Part shown: positions 52,698 through 63,328 of the stretch, piece by piece
Layout: each line of letters starts with the position of its first letter
Position numbering within the stretch: the first letter of the stretch is position 1
Notes under the pieces: generated by a model
What the model saw: only the letters and a program-made list of their open reading frames with translations
The model's database searches: none
Told to the model about the DNA's origin: nothing
Position numbers and translations under genes: made by a program
Source of the DNA: Basidiobolus meristosporus CBS 931.73
Lineage: Eukaryota; Basidiobolomycota; Basidiobolomycetes; Basidiobolales; Basidiobolaceae
Reading direction: 5' to 3'
Assembly: GCA_002104905.1 (NCBI GenBank)
Contig: MCFE01000142.1
Coordinates: 62,001-126,000 of the forward strand
Length of the DNA: 64,000 nt

Positions 52698-54512
52698 ATG
52701 GTTGCCCTTCGAGCTTCATCAACCTTGGTTGAACCAGCTTCATTTGTTGCCCACGCCCAAGTCATAAGCTACGAGCTTCGTGGAGAGAAATGCTGGTTTG
52801 CTATGTTCATTTCCCCCTTGGAGCAACCCGACTCTTTGGACGAGGGCCCCAACACAGATCCGTACATAGTGTATCGTTTATTTAGTGACTTCAAATACTT
52901 CATCAGCTACTTAACGCAGGAATGTGCGAGGTATGAACAACGGACCCCGCGGCTGACAAGTAGAAAGAGGATCCTTTCTTCCAAGACCGCTCACGCTGGA
53001 CGTGTTGTCCATGACCTAAACGAGTTCTTAACTCCGGTACTCGCCCTTCCCGCCACCATTCGCAGCTCGATCTGTTTTTCCGAGTTCTTTGGGTTATGGG
53101 AGTGTGATTTAACCGACCCACTACCTACCACCCCAATATCGGTTGACTTTAGTAAAGCCACCATCCCCACGGTCAGTACAGTGCAGGAGGCCTTTGAGGC
53201 AACCGAGTTCGAGACCGCCTCTGTGTCGACGGCCACATTTGGGCCCCTTCATCGGTCCAATACTGTAGGCCCCTGCACCACTTCTAACCGATCGGAGCCA
53301 CCTCTGAAGGTAGCGCCATGGAATGTTCGGCACATGACGGATAGAGAGAAGGCGGTATGGCGGACAAAACGGAACTCCTTGATCCGGTTCAACAGTTGCC
53401 GCTCTCATGGTAGGGGGAACGCGGTCGTCATAGCACCATTTGTTCGGGTCAAGGTGATCTTGAACTCGGACAATATCATCAACATCATGGTTGCTCGGAA
53501 CATCGCTTACGACGATCTACGGAAACGGATCTTCGAGAAATTCTGCGAGAACCCGGCGTTCAACCCGGAGGATTTTGAGTCGGTGGTGTTGGCCTACAAG
53601 CGGGAGAATAGTCTAATTATCATCGCATCGAATGATGATCTGCGCTCAGTGCTGGTCGACGAGATTAACAAGTACACAATGTATCTCCCCTCGGCGAAGC
53701 TTTTGGATGAGTTCTTTTGGATGCGGGAGGTGGCAGAGGTCCACAAATCAGCGACTGAGCAGGAAACTTCCCCGGCCGATCGAGATTCTGGGTACATCTC
53801 GTATCGCACCCTTAGCAACGAGAGTCTGCGGGAGCGCTTTCTTTACGACAGCGCACACCCGATGCATAAATCGCTCTCCCTTCAGCGGCAGAACTCCACC
53901 TCTCTAAGAAGACAGAACTCGCTGGCGGCAATTCGAAATGCCCCGTTACAAAATTCCCACTTGCGACGTCAAAAAACGCTAGCATCTCTTCATCAGAAAA
54001 CAGTGATCGCTTCGCTCCAGCATGAAGTCAACGAGGCACCCCATGGGATGACCGATAGACCGGAGACAAATGGTCGCTCGACACTCCAAGAGCCATCATC
54101 CGCTACTGTCAGCTTCCGGTTGGACTCAACTGAAAGTGCAACCCCTAGCAAAAGCGTGGTATTCAGACTCAAAGTTGCACTTGATTCGGAGAGCTGCGTA
54201 GTGATCCCAGTACAAAACACCGTGACTTGTCCTGAGCTGAAGGCGCTGATCTTCAAAGCATTTCTGCAAGCAGGGTATTCGGAAGAACGACTTGAATCAC
54301 TTCAACTCATCTACAGGACGATGGACTCCCACTTCTTGACGGTCGAAAACGAGCAGGATGTTCGCAGCCTTATATCCATAGTTCGTCTAGACGACGGCTC
54401 GCGAGGTGTCCAATCGCTTTCGCTCTATTTATTCCCCAGAGGTCTCTTCAGTTCCCTACGTCGGGGTGGGATTCTTTTAGACATTCCTTTGGACATGATT
54501 TGTGTATCATAG
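52698..54512 (+). CDS. PX domain protein with two PB1-like domains, 604 residues
   Basis: Intron-free. Residues ~15-137 are a PX (phox homology) domain: the YRLFSDFKYF motif with Arg60, the expected phosphoinositide ligand, and the Leu/Pro-rich LTPVLALP segment, then FFGLWE. So it should sit on PI3P-type membranes. Residues ~247-335 are a PB1-like fold (VRVKVILNSDN with a basic Lys; LRKRIFEKF; IIIASNDDLRSVL). Residues ~487-580 form a second one (FRLKVALDSES; LKALIFKAFLQAG; FLTVENEQDVRSLI). Neither has a fully acidic OPCA motif, so both are probably Lys-type (type II). Between them (395-432) lie RQNS, RRQNS and RRQKT, tandem R-x-x-S/T sites for basophilic kinases. Known fungal PX+PB1 proteins (Bem1/Scd2) also have SH3 domains; none is visible here. 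Likely a scaffold in polarity or NADPH-oxidase-type signalling, by inference only. Confidence 0.85.
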   Translation: MVALRASSTLVEPASFVAHAQVISYELRGEKCWFAMFISPLEQPDSLDEGPNTDPYIVYRLFSDFKYFISYLTQECARYEQRTPRLTSRKRILSSKTAHAGRVVHDLNEFLTPVLALPATIRSSICFSEFFGLWECDLTDPLPTTPISVDFSKATIPTVSTVQEAFEATEFETASVSTATFGPLHRSNTVGPCTTSNRSEPPLKVAPWNVRHMTDREKAVWRTKRNSLIRFNSCRSHGRGNAVVIAPFVRVKVILNSDNIINIMVARNIAYDDLRKRIFEKFCENPAFNPEDFESVVLAYKRENSLIIIASNDDLRSVLVDEINKYTMYLPSAKLLDEFFWMREVAEVHKSATEQETSPADRDSGYISYRTLSNESLRERFLYDSAHPMHKSLSLQRQNSTSLRRQNSLAAIRNAPLQNSHLRRQKTLASLHQKTVIASLQHEVNEAPHGMTDRPETNGRSTLQEPSSATVSFRLDSTESATPSKSVVFRLKVALDSESCVVIPVQNTVTCPELKALIFKAFLQAGYSEERLESLQLIYRTMDSHFLTVENEQDVRSLISIVRLDDGSRGVQSLSLYLFPRGLFSSLRRGGILLDIPLDMICVS

Positions 54513-54720
54513 TTTTATTTGCTTTAGCGTCGTAATGTATAATCTCATATGTAATCTGTCTACACGAACCCGGCTTGTACATAGGGCAATATGAGCCCTT
54601 CTGAGAAGAATATCTGCACTGTCTGCCATCAACCCTTTCCGTGATAGTAAGGGGAGCCTGGAGTGATTGGAATTTGCGTAACAACGTTCGTGCCAATATA
54701 TGCATCTGTATACGGTCTCG

Positions 54721-54726
54721 AATAAA
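54721..54726 (+). terminator. Polyadenylation signal of the PX-PB1 gene
   Basis: AATAAA about 209 nt after the stop codon at 54510-54512, in an AT-rich context. Confidence 0.5.
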
Positions 54727-55352
54727 ACAATCATATAATGCTACAAGTTAAACCCGGCCAGTTTAATCCATATGTTATCTACATACGGAGGCTGAGGCTA
54801 AGCTCGGCTAACATACGGCAAGCGTAGCTTTGATTTTGAAGAAGGCGCAGTTCCAACATGGCCACCAGGTGGCATGTGTGGGTGACTTCTGATGAACACC
54901 TTTGGAAATATTGGATTGCTGCCGGGATGCTGCGTAAGCCGCTTTAAGAGTGAAACAAGCAGGTTGGATAGATAGGTTTGCAGGTAGAATGGTACCAAAC
55001 GTCACTTACGACGAGCATAAATGGATTCCAGGTGTAACCGAGATGCCATTTTGATAGTAGCATGGCTATCGGATTCCGTAATAAATACATCAGGAGTCCT
55101 TTCTCCGACCAAACAAGACAACTCAACTGGTGCCGATGGCGTTCGTAATAGAGCACAGCTATATTCATACATGTAGGTGACACCAAAATTAGAGGCATAT
55201 CGATAAGGTGATGAAAGCAGGGTATTGAGGTGGCATTTCAAAGGGCCGCATGGTATAATGTGAAGTTGCTAAACATATGTAATGGATCAGGAAATACGGG
55301 GTGAAATATGTGTATGATCTATCAGGATAAGGGGCCTTTAGGTGCCTTGGAG
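54727..55352. other. Intergenic between convergent genes, no gene seen
   Basis: 3' flanks of the PX-PB1 gene (plus) and the Cys-rich membrane protein gene (minus). Short frames only. Confidence 0.5.
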
Positions 55353-56171
55353 TCAGGATCGGAACGAGGTGGTGCTGTTGGATGGAGTTGCCAGGTGCTG
55401 TTGCCCAACGGGTTGGCTTGCCAGAGAGGACGGGATCCTGTGGTTTGACTGATCTAGCAATGACCGTCGATAGTTCTCTAGCTTGGCAACCGACTTCTTG
55501 TATGCATTCATACGACGACGTCTGCGAAGGTAGATAAACAGGATGCAGCTGGCCAGCAAGGCAAAGCATCCAACTCCAATAATTATATACCCCCATGTCG
55601 GGAAATGGTTGTAGTCTATATCGCTTCCGCATATGTTCTTCCTACAGGCTCCGGAATGGCACTGTCTGTCTTCGGAGCAAGGTTCGTTATTCTCAAGGGC
55701 GCCTACACATGTTCTGGTGTTAGTGGAGCAAAATGAGCCACTTGCGCAGTTGTCTCGGTTGATCAGGTAGAGACTAACATCATCGATGATGCACGGCTGG
55801 CCAAGTTGGACATCTTTTAAGAAGCATTTCTGAGCCAAGCAAATGCCAACCTCGCCCTCGCATGAATCATCCCGGCCGAAACTACAGATATCGCCCTGCT
55901 TCACTTTCGGCATACAGCCAACTCTATTGTTAGGGCAATACTCTGTCACGCCGCACTGGGGTGGTGCGGGAAGATTGGCCGGCCACTCGTCTAGGTACTC
56001 ATCGATGCGACATCCCACAAAGGCGCATCTGTTTGTCAAATCGTCGCATGTTAATGTTACGTTGTTGCAGGGCTCTTTGGAAGACAATTCACTCGGCGTG
56101 CATTTATCACCCAGTTGATAAGCAGCCAACAACGCAAAGGCATAAGCGGCCAGAAATACAGCCCGTATCAT
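55353..56171 (-). CDS. Cys-rich single-pass (type I) membrane protein, 272 residues
   Basis: Start at the ATG at 56171 (MIRAVFLAAYAFALLAAYQ), a clean signal peptide of ~19 residues; a TTG five codons earlier is in frame but unlikely. The ectodomain, residues 20-190, holds 20 Cys between 24 and 181, so ten disulfides are possible. Spacings such as CxEDRQCHSGACRKNIC and CPNNRVGC resemble EGF- or Dickkopf-type small Cys-rich modules. There is one clear N-glycosylation site (N37VT). The transmembrane helix is ~193-214 (YIIIGVGCFALLASCILFIY), followed by RRRRRM as stop-transfer, then a ~55-residue Ser/Gln-rich cytosolic tail. It suggests a cell-surface receptor, sensor or adhesin-like protein; no ligand can be inferred. 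No introns. Confidence 0.85.
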   Translation of the reverse strand: MIRAVFLAAYAFALLAAYQLGDKCTPSELSSKEPCNNVTLTCDDLTNRCAFVGCRIDEYLDEWPANLPAPPQCGVTEYCPNNRVGCMPKVKQGDICSFGRDDSCEGEVGICLAQKCFLKDVQLGQPCIIDDVSLYLINRDNCASGSFCSTNTRTCVGALENNEPCSEDRQCHSGACRKNICGSDIDYNHFPTWGYIIIGVGCFALLASCILFIYLRRRRRMNAYKKSVAKLENYRRSLLDQSNHRIPSSLASQPVGQQHLATPSNSTTSFRS

Positions 56172-56260
56172 CTTAAGCAGTGCCAACTGTTGATGGGGGT
56201 CGTGTGTTCAGTGAAAATGGACCAACTAGTGAAAATACCGCTGTCTTGAGGATGAGCTGA

Positions 56261-56268
56261 TTTATATA
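56261..56268 (-). promoter_or_regulatory. TATA box of the Cys-rich membrane protein gene
   Basis: The minus strand reads AGTATATAAATC, 90 nt before the ATG at 56171. Confidence 0.6.
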
Positions 56269-59200
56269 CTTGTTCAGGAAGGAGGTGACATCACGATTTG
56301 CCACCGAAACCCACCCAGCAATACCAAGGGTTTTCCAGTCAGGTCGTCTGGAATCCAATTCTCCATTCATTGAGGTCCAGCTAGACTGATGCACGATATC
56401 TAGAATAATACGCGATCTAGCAGAGTGGGCACTCATGATGGTTGTACGGCAGCTTCACGCCAGTGCTGGTCCATGACAATGTAGGCTGTAGCTATTAGAG
56501 TTAACCAATGAAAGGATGTGCTTGGTTGGGACTCAGTCCGGATAGGATCAAAATGGAAATGCCATATGGTGGATCAGATTTGTAGATGATTCGGAGTCAT
56601 ACACGATTGATAGACAAGCCTCTAAGATAGATACGGTGCCCCCTCATAAGCACAAATCCTTTCATTGCGTTTAGAACATTCCTTAATACCACAAACAAGT
56701 GGAACATCCCCAAGAGCACACCGCTGTCGAAATACGCGGTCCTCCTTGTAGTGGGAAAGTCTACCCCAGCTCCACGTCAGAATTAGTTAGGCTTACATAA
56801 ATGGCTCGTCAAGATGATGTCGAATTCATTTCAGCGGCCAGGTGCGGATTCTCCAGGGCAGATGATGAATTCCGTTTTAATTAGTCAATATTCGGAATCC
56901 CCGATATTCTTGCTGATTCGCTAGCTGAATTCCAATTGAACTCTGGGCGTGTTTGGCTCAGCACGATCGCTCTTGATCGCAACATTGGCAATTCTGGGAT
57001 GATGTGCAAAAGCATATTACAGCACTAAATGGAGGGTAATAGGAAAACAACAACACCGAGTATCTTTGTATTTTTCCATGCCTCTGCCTAACCATCTGGT
57101 ACAACTTGGGGTTCTTAAATGGGGATGACCAACAAATGCTATTCAATCGCTCTGCTAAGGCTTGATCCCACTGTGTTATTCTGCTGAGAAAGGGTGGAAG
57201 GTAACAATCACCCCAGTGCAAATTCCCTATTGCAGTAGACTGTGCTACCGAGATATCCAAAGATCCAGCTCCATCTTTTCTTCTTGGTAGGACATTTGCC
57301 AGAATAAAATGTCTATTGTGCATCGGTTGCTTGTACTCAGGCTCAGGTATATTTGGATAAATAGGTCTCCTGCGAATATTATACATTCCACGCCATTGGC
57401 CTGAAGTGCTGGTCAAAGTTCCCAGTATCTTCTGATTATGTAAACTCGCTTGGTCATTTTACTTTCTGACGACGGTCGTCTGGTTTTATTCGTTAGCCAT
57501 CATGTAAGTGGGCTAGCCAGTCGCAAGCTTAGCCACTTTGGGGTGATGACTCCCATGAGAATCCTGTGGGGGGGGCGATGTTCAAGGAGAGATTTTGCGC
57601 TTCCCATGTATTTTTCGGCTGGTAGTACGGTGTTGCTAGAAATCCAAATAGATATTCGCCAGCCAATGGCTGCTAGGCGACCTATCCACCACCTCAGTTT
57701 CCAAAATTTGGTGATCAGTTGGAAACACTGCTAATGATAAGCCATCCAAAATGCACCGTGGTTGGCTGCATTTGACCCAAGGAGGCATACACAGATTCAT
57801 GCCGAATTCCGAACTAAAATAAGCAAGTTCTGCATAGAGTTCACAGGATTTGAATTTCTGGCCTGGAAGAACCCATCCACCCTATTCTCAAACCTAGCCA
57901 ATGGATGCTTCTCAACTGTCTCATGCATTTAGGATCTAATGGTGGCCAGGTTTGAAAGGGGATGGCTCGCTCCTCGGTTGAGTGTTGGTCGCAACGAGAC
58001 CGGGATGGTGGTGGCTATTCTCTCCTAAAAGCAGATTTGGTTGCATCATTTCTATTGATACACACCCGGCAGACCCCAAGTGCCGATATCGAGTGCTGTA
58101 ATGCAATGGAATATGGCCGCAGTATAAAAGCTGCCCAAGAGCTCTTTTCGGGCAAATGGTGACAGGTTGCTGTGGCATTGTGGCTCGACTAGTCTTATTT
58201 TAACAACACAGTCTGTCACTGTGCCAATTGACGCTTGAGAATATAAAAGCTCTATATCTACTAGCCCTTTGAGTCTGAGAATCCGGCATTCTGTGCCATG
58301 TAACCTCCACTCACGATCGATAATGGTATTTCGGGATCATTGGGAGTGTTTCATAGGGCTCGGCTTATGTGGGTGATCCGTGTTCACATTGAAGCTGGTT
58401 TACTGCCCATGCAAGGTCACTTCGAAAATGTTGGAAATATATGTATCGTTTTTAAGGAAACCACATGTATTGCAGCCATATATACTCTGTGGAGCTGGTT
58501 CACGCACCAACGAAAGGTAAACTAGTCTGCTGGGTTCAGACAAACACCCCAAAGGTTTGAAATCTCCGGCAGTTACACATGAAGGCGGTGGCCTCTTGGA
58601 TATCATGATGGCGAATCTCGCCATACATGAAGGATCTGTAATTGCGATGCCGTTTCGAAACATTAGTCTGCAGCCATTAAACCCGCGTTTGCTGAACTGG
58701 CCCAGTCGTCGAAATCCAGAGACGGAATGAGTGCATGGGTATAGCTGCATTTTAGCGCATAAATGAAGCCAATGGCAGTTGGTGGGTATCTACCAATAGT
58801 TGTGATGGCTGGCCACTAATCTGTTTCGATTCGGCTCCGTTTGCAAAGGTGTTCTCTGGATCAGCCAAGGATCAAAGACCCACAACAGTCACCGATCTGT
58901 GCTCTTTCTTGGAGACACGTGAAGAATAGCCATGGTTCCGTTGGATTCTGGGTTGGTGCTATATCAAGCCAATAAAAGGAGTCCATGGTGAGTGCCCTAG
59001 TTTGGGATTCCTGAAACACGCTAATTACCATGTAAGATAGTCAAAGCTCGTGTTCTGTAAGTTCATACAGAACAGGCGTTATTTCATGCTGATTCAGAGA
59101 GCCAAAGATCATTCCTGAAGTACATAGCTGCTCTTCTATATTCCGGCCTGGGTGGAGCCTAGTAGCAAGTCCTCATGCTTTTCGAATATACTTGTCAGAT

Positions 59201-60206
59201 CTACTTCTGGTAAGCCACTCCTCAGTACACCTGCCGCCACAACTTGCTTTCAGCTTCACTGTTGAGGTGCGCGTCCACAAGGCATAAAACGAAGCCCAAT
59301 TCATACAGTGAGTGATAGCCTCGTCAATCTACCGCCTGCCACGAATGGGGCGGGGCAATGTTGTGTATCTCAATAATAGTTTGGCATTTCGTGAATGCAG
59401 CTGGATATTAACACGGTCAAACATTCTCATAGAGCCACCTAAAGCAAATGCGAGCCATTTTTCAGATTAGGATCTTCCATACTTGTTTCGATTTGCATTA
59501 CATTACATGAATGGCCCCCTCGGATCCTGGGCCTCTGTTCTGGGATTTCTCATACGACATATACGGTGGCAAGCACGCGACCACCAGACACCACAGCCAG
59601 ATCGAGCTAAGCCACCAAAGGCCTGAGGAAAGAAACACGAATAATTTTCTTCAGAGAATCGCATCACGGACCGGATGCTTCCCATCCTCGCTACATGCAA
59701 TCTTTGCAACCATCTGCATCAGCAATCAGGATCAAGTTGGTTGTTATCCATGGGATACCAATTTTCGTGATGGGGATCGAAGGATTTAGCTGGAGAGCCG
59801 GAAAATCTGCCAAGTAGAATGGCAGGCTGGCGAGGATGCCTTCCGGTTTGACTGATTATGAATCCGATGACTAACAAGGGCGCTCGTAAGGCGAGACTGC
59901 TCTAAACAAGTCACTATTATTAAACAAGGTTTGCAGGCACTCGATCGCTTTTGGGGAATTCTTGCAGCACATAGTCCTTTGCCATGTACGTGTTCAACTG
60001 ATGGATCCAAACATCGGCGCAGCAGACGGGAAGTTCTCATCCTCGCGCTTAGGTTCCCTTTGGCTGGGATGGGTGCATGTCAGGCCTCCGCTCCCAGCCT
60101 ATACATTCGCATCGTAGGTGAAGAGCGGGTATAGGGGCCTTTACGCAAAGAATGGCCGAGAATCTGCTGGGGGCTCCTTGTATCCGTGGATCTTGAGCAG
60201 TCGATC
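56269..60206. other. Long interval with no supported gene
   Basis: About 3.9 kb. Frames of 100-150 codons exist on the minus strand (57416-56958, with MYNIRRRPIYPNIPEPEY; 58750-58400, ATG-started, basic), but they have no recognised domain or splice support. A broken gene or long untranslated/intergenic DNA is possible. No repeat of the left block is recognised. Confidence 0.4.
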
Positions 60207-60557
60207 TCAGCAAATGGCGAGGCTTCGAGCCTTGGCTACCATGACACTCGTAATCTGATTGGATGCCGGTGACTTCACGAGTGGATTGTCTTTTGATAGC
60301 AACATTTGGGAAATCCATGATGTGGAATCGATTTCAATTAGACCAAGGTTGATGAAACCATTACCATTTCCGCTATTTCTGGCCAATATCAGCAGCAAAC
60401 TTGCTTTAGGTTGGCTCAGATACTCTTTCGACAATAGCTCAATCCATTGGAATAGGAGACTCCCAAAGATGATGGCTGCCGTTCCCACCAGAATCAGCCA
60501 TGCGACAACGGCCGATCGGAAATATCCGAAGTCTCTTGGGTGGCCGCTAGTGCCCAC
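60207..60557 (-). pseudogene. Possible membrane-protein exon or broken gene
   Basis: An open minus-strand frame without ATG at its start: residues ~15-42 make one strong transmembrane helix (AVVAWLILVGTAAIIFGSLLF). Then comes INLGLIEIDSTSWIS, which faintly recalls the first loop of SUR7/PalI-type eisosome proteins. The frame begins after GCGTAG, a possible splice acceptor, so it might be an internal exon. No donor or upstream exon was found. A plus-strand frame overlaps it and is less protein-like. Confidence 0.3.
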
Positions 60558-60831
60558 CTACGCCCTACACTATAAAGGAGGTTTTCAATCACCTGCATTG
60601 ACTACCTGAATAGTTAGAAAAGCCATCACGGATTCATCAAGCCGGAAACATAGAGTTAGAAGAAATTGAAACAAACATCTGTCATCCGATGGCTTATGGA
60701 TGATTTTCCGCCTAATGGATATATGCATCATCAGAGACAGGAATTGGATCCAGCATGGCGGAGAAGCGCTCAAATATGCTGGGATCCGTTTTCACCATTT
60801 TAATTTGTTTCTGAAATCAGCAAACATCCAG

Positions 60832-60841
60832 TATATAAAAG
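60832..60841 (+). promoter_or_regulatory. TATA box of the TDP2-like gene
   Basis: GTATATAAAAGGGG, 166 nt before the ATG at 60998. A CT/CA-rich stretch follows, typical of fungal leaders. Confidence 0.65.
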
Positions 60842-60997
60842 GGGACAATCACCCACCCTTCCCTACCGATTTACATCACATTCTTCCACATCCTACCAAC
60901 CTTGCAACTGCACTCCAAGTGTGCACTCACTCCAATTCAACTCGAACATACTTGCCAGCGTTAAGCTACTTCACTTTCAGCCTTTATTCAGAATAGA

Positions 60998-61960
60998 ATG
61001 CTCTGCTTCGATTTCGGCTATATTCTCTCTGCTTTCTCCCAACCGCAGAAAAAGCATCCAGCTGAAAGTTCCATAAGTCCGTTCTACTTCAACTCCGAGT
61101 TGAAGAAGTGGTTGCCTTTGCCACGTGATCAGGTGGATGCCATCCCTCCATTCTCTGGTCGGAACAGCTTCGATGATGATGTTGCTTTTGGAACGTGGAA
61201 GCTATGCTGCTATAATATCTCTGGCTCTGACGAGCCCCTTTCAGAGGCGCGCATTGATGCCATCCTCCACCTATTACTGAAGGAGGATGCCGACGTGATC
61301 TGCCTACAAGAAGTCACACCGGAGTTTGTAGATCAGATTAAAAAAGAGCTTTGGGTTCAACAGGGCTACATTCTCTCCGATATCGAGTCTCAATCACTTC
61401 ATCCACAAGGGGTCTTTATGCTCTCACGCCTCCCACTTCACCCATTCTACGAGACATATTTACCCTCGAAGCAACAAAAAAAGATGCTCTACGCGGACGT
61501 ATACATCAACGAGCAGTCCGTAGTCAGAATTGCTACTTCCCATCTGGAGGGCCAGCGGCAAAATGTAAGGGAACAGCAGCTGGAATCCATCAGATCAGTG
61601 CTTTTGCCCGAGTCTGAGAAAGATAAATTCGTAACCTCGGTGATTTGTGGCGACTTCAACTTCGCAGGACCGAATGAGGATTCTGTCTTGAGAGGAGCAA
61701 ACTTCGTGGACGCATGGGTAAACAAGTACCCGGAGAACGAAAAGGGTGCTGGTTACACCCTTGGCGTGAACTATCCTTCATCCAATCCCTCACGAAACGA
61801 CCGCGTATACGTATGTAATCATGACAAAGAACTTCAATGGGAGGCAGTGAGGTTCAAGCTGATCGGTGATGAGCCCATCGCTGACGGCGGAGAGGCGAAA
61901 GTCTTTCCATCAAGCCACCTTGGACTTAGTCTCACCTTCACCGCCACCTGGCCCAACTGA
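60998..61960 (+). CDS. TDP2-like endonuclease/exonuclease/phosphatase family protein, 320 residues
   Basis: Mg2+-dependent phosphodiesterase fold. Motifs in order: CCYNISG (N73), VICLQEV (catalytic Glu105), ATSHLEGQ (His182), ICGDFNF (Asp219, Asn221), FVDAW, GYTLG, RNDRVY (Asp268), and SSHLGL (His307). The SHLE, GDxN, FVDxW and G-x-T series is the pattern of TDP2, which removes 5'-tyrosyl adducts left by topoisomerase II. The last motif is usually SDH; here Asp is Ser306, so full catalysis is uncertain. The ~65 residues before the domain have no clear signal (MLCFDFGYILSAF is hydrophobic but short). No introns. A general EEP nuclease or phosphatase is the alternative. Confidence 0.85.
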   Translation: MLCFDFGYILSAFSQPQKKHPAESSISPFYFNSELKKWLPLPRDQVDAIPPFSGRNSFDDDVAFGTWKLCCYNISGSDEPLSEARIDAILHLLLKEDADVICLQEVTPEFVDQIKKELWVQQGYILSDIESQSLHPQGVFMLSRLPLHPFYETYLPSKQQKKMLYADVYINEQSVVRIATSHLEGQRQNVREQQLESIRSVLLPESEKDKFVTSVICGDFNFAGPNEDSVLRGANFVDAWVNKYPENEKGAGYTLGVNYPSSNPSRNDRVYVCNHDKELQWEAVRFKLIGDEPIADGGEAKVFPSSHLGLSLTFTATWPN

Positions 61961-62323
61961 GTGGCAATCGACACATCCCCAATTCATTCGACCTTATCAA
62001 TCCAACCCCAGACCGAGACCAAGAGAAACCGCCCAAACGTAGATGCTGGTCCAATACTTATCCTCATTATACGCATGTGCTACCCAGTTGTAATATTTTC
62101 CCACCATACCAGACCCACGTTAATTCTTTTGAAGCCGCACGATACTTGTACCATTTCCGCCATTTTGCTATTGTCTTCTCCCAGACTCATCCCCCCGCAC
62201 TTCTCATCTCAGAAGTATCTTCCTATCCCACAAGTGCTATCTCAGCTACCACATCACTAACGAGGAGGCATTCCTGCAATTTGGGATGCTCCATGTACAG
62301 TATACTAAAATCCATTATCATCC

Positions 62324-62329
62324 AATAAA
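62324..62329 (+). terminator. Possible polyadenylation signal of the TDP2-like gene
   Basis: AATAAA about 364 nt after the stop codon at 61958-61960. Confidence 0.4.
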
Positions 62330-63316
62330 ACTAGATGCGGCATTGGTGGCTTATGCGACTGAGCAGCCAAGTTCCAACGCATCCTATGAATATCATGTAT
62401 ATTCGAGATTCCGTTTCAGACACTCATTTTGCTGCAGGGATCCATAACAAAACATCGCTTGCAACAGGTTGGCCGAGAGCTAGGCGCTGTGCAGAGATCC
62501 CAAGGGTTTCATTCTCTTGGTGCTAGTTTGATAGATTAAGATCAGTTGCATCATCTACACGATCGATTAGTAAGTTGAGCAGATAATGGTGACTCATTAG
62601 GGATTAACATGGAGTGCTGGATCAGATCCTAGTCCAGGTAAGGGCATTGCGATCCAAGGATACAGGCAAATGGCAAATGGTAAATGGAGGGTTGATGGAA
62701 TGGTGCTGACTGCATTAATTGATCCAGACCAAGAAAAGCCAAGTCCCCACCAAACTGTAGATTGAATATGCGGGGCCTATGGCAGCGCATTCAATGTTCG
62801 TCAATCACTCCCAAGTGCCTAGCCCTTGGTAGGAAAATACATCACACCCTGGATGCAGATGGGCAACCAAAGGCGCTTCACCGGATCACGGTGCGCCGGT
62901 CCGCAGACGACGCTTAGCTGGGTTCAACTGGCGCACGTCGATTCATTGCGCTCTCTCTGGTATTGAATGTCGGGTATAGCGGTGCTTCATTGGCTTAGCA
63001 AAGTATATAGGCAATGGTACGAGTCGGCAATCCCTAGATCGGATTTGGCTCCAGCTGTGCCGTGTCTAATGCATGGCGCCCTAACCAGACCAAGTGATCT
63101 GGCACTGGCAGTGATGTTTGGCAACAAGGCTATTTCGGGTGCTCAACAATCTTCGCATGGCCCTTGATCGCAGATGACCGTGGAAATTGTATATTGAATT
63201 ACCACCTCCTTCATCAACTCGATATTTGATGAGGCAATAACCATGCACCCCTCGAATACGGCATGCATTCTTATTGGGCCATTATTCTGTTTTCAATATT
63301 TATTTAAAACGGCGAT
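62330..63316. other. Intergenic, no supported gene
   Basis: Short frames only. A run of ATGGCAAATGG/AATGGTAAATGG words at ~62668-62690 is a small degenerate tandem repeat. Confidence 0.5.
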
Positions 63317-63328
63317 TGATGGATTAGA

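Noticed and set aside
53121-53408. Minus-strand frames of 80-95 codons under the PX-PB1 gene
   Set aside because: Antisense shadows of an intact, domain-bearing gene.
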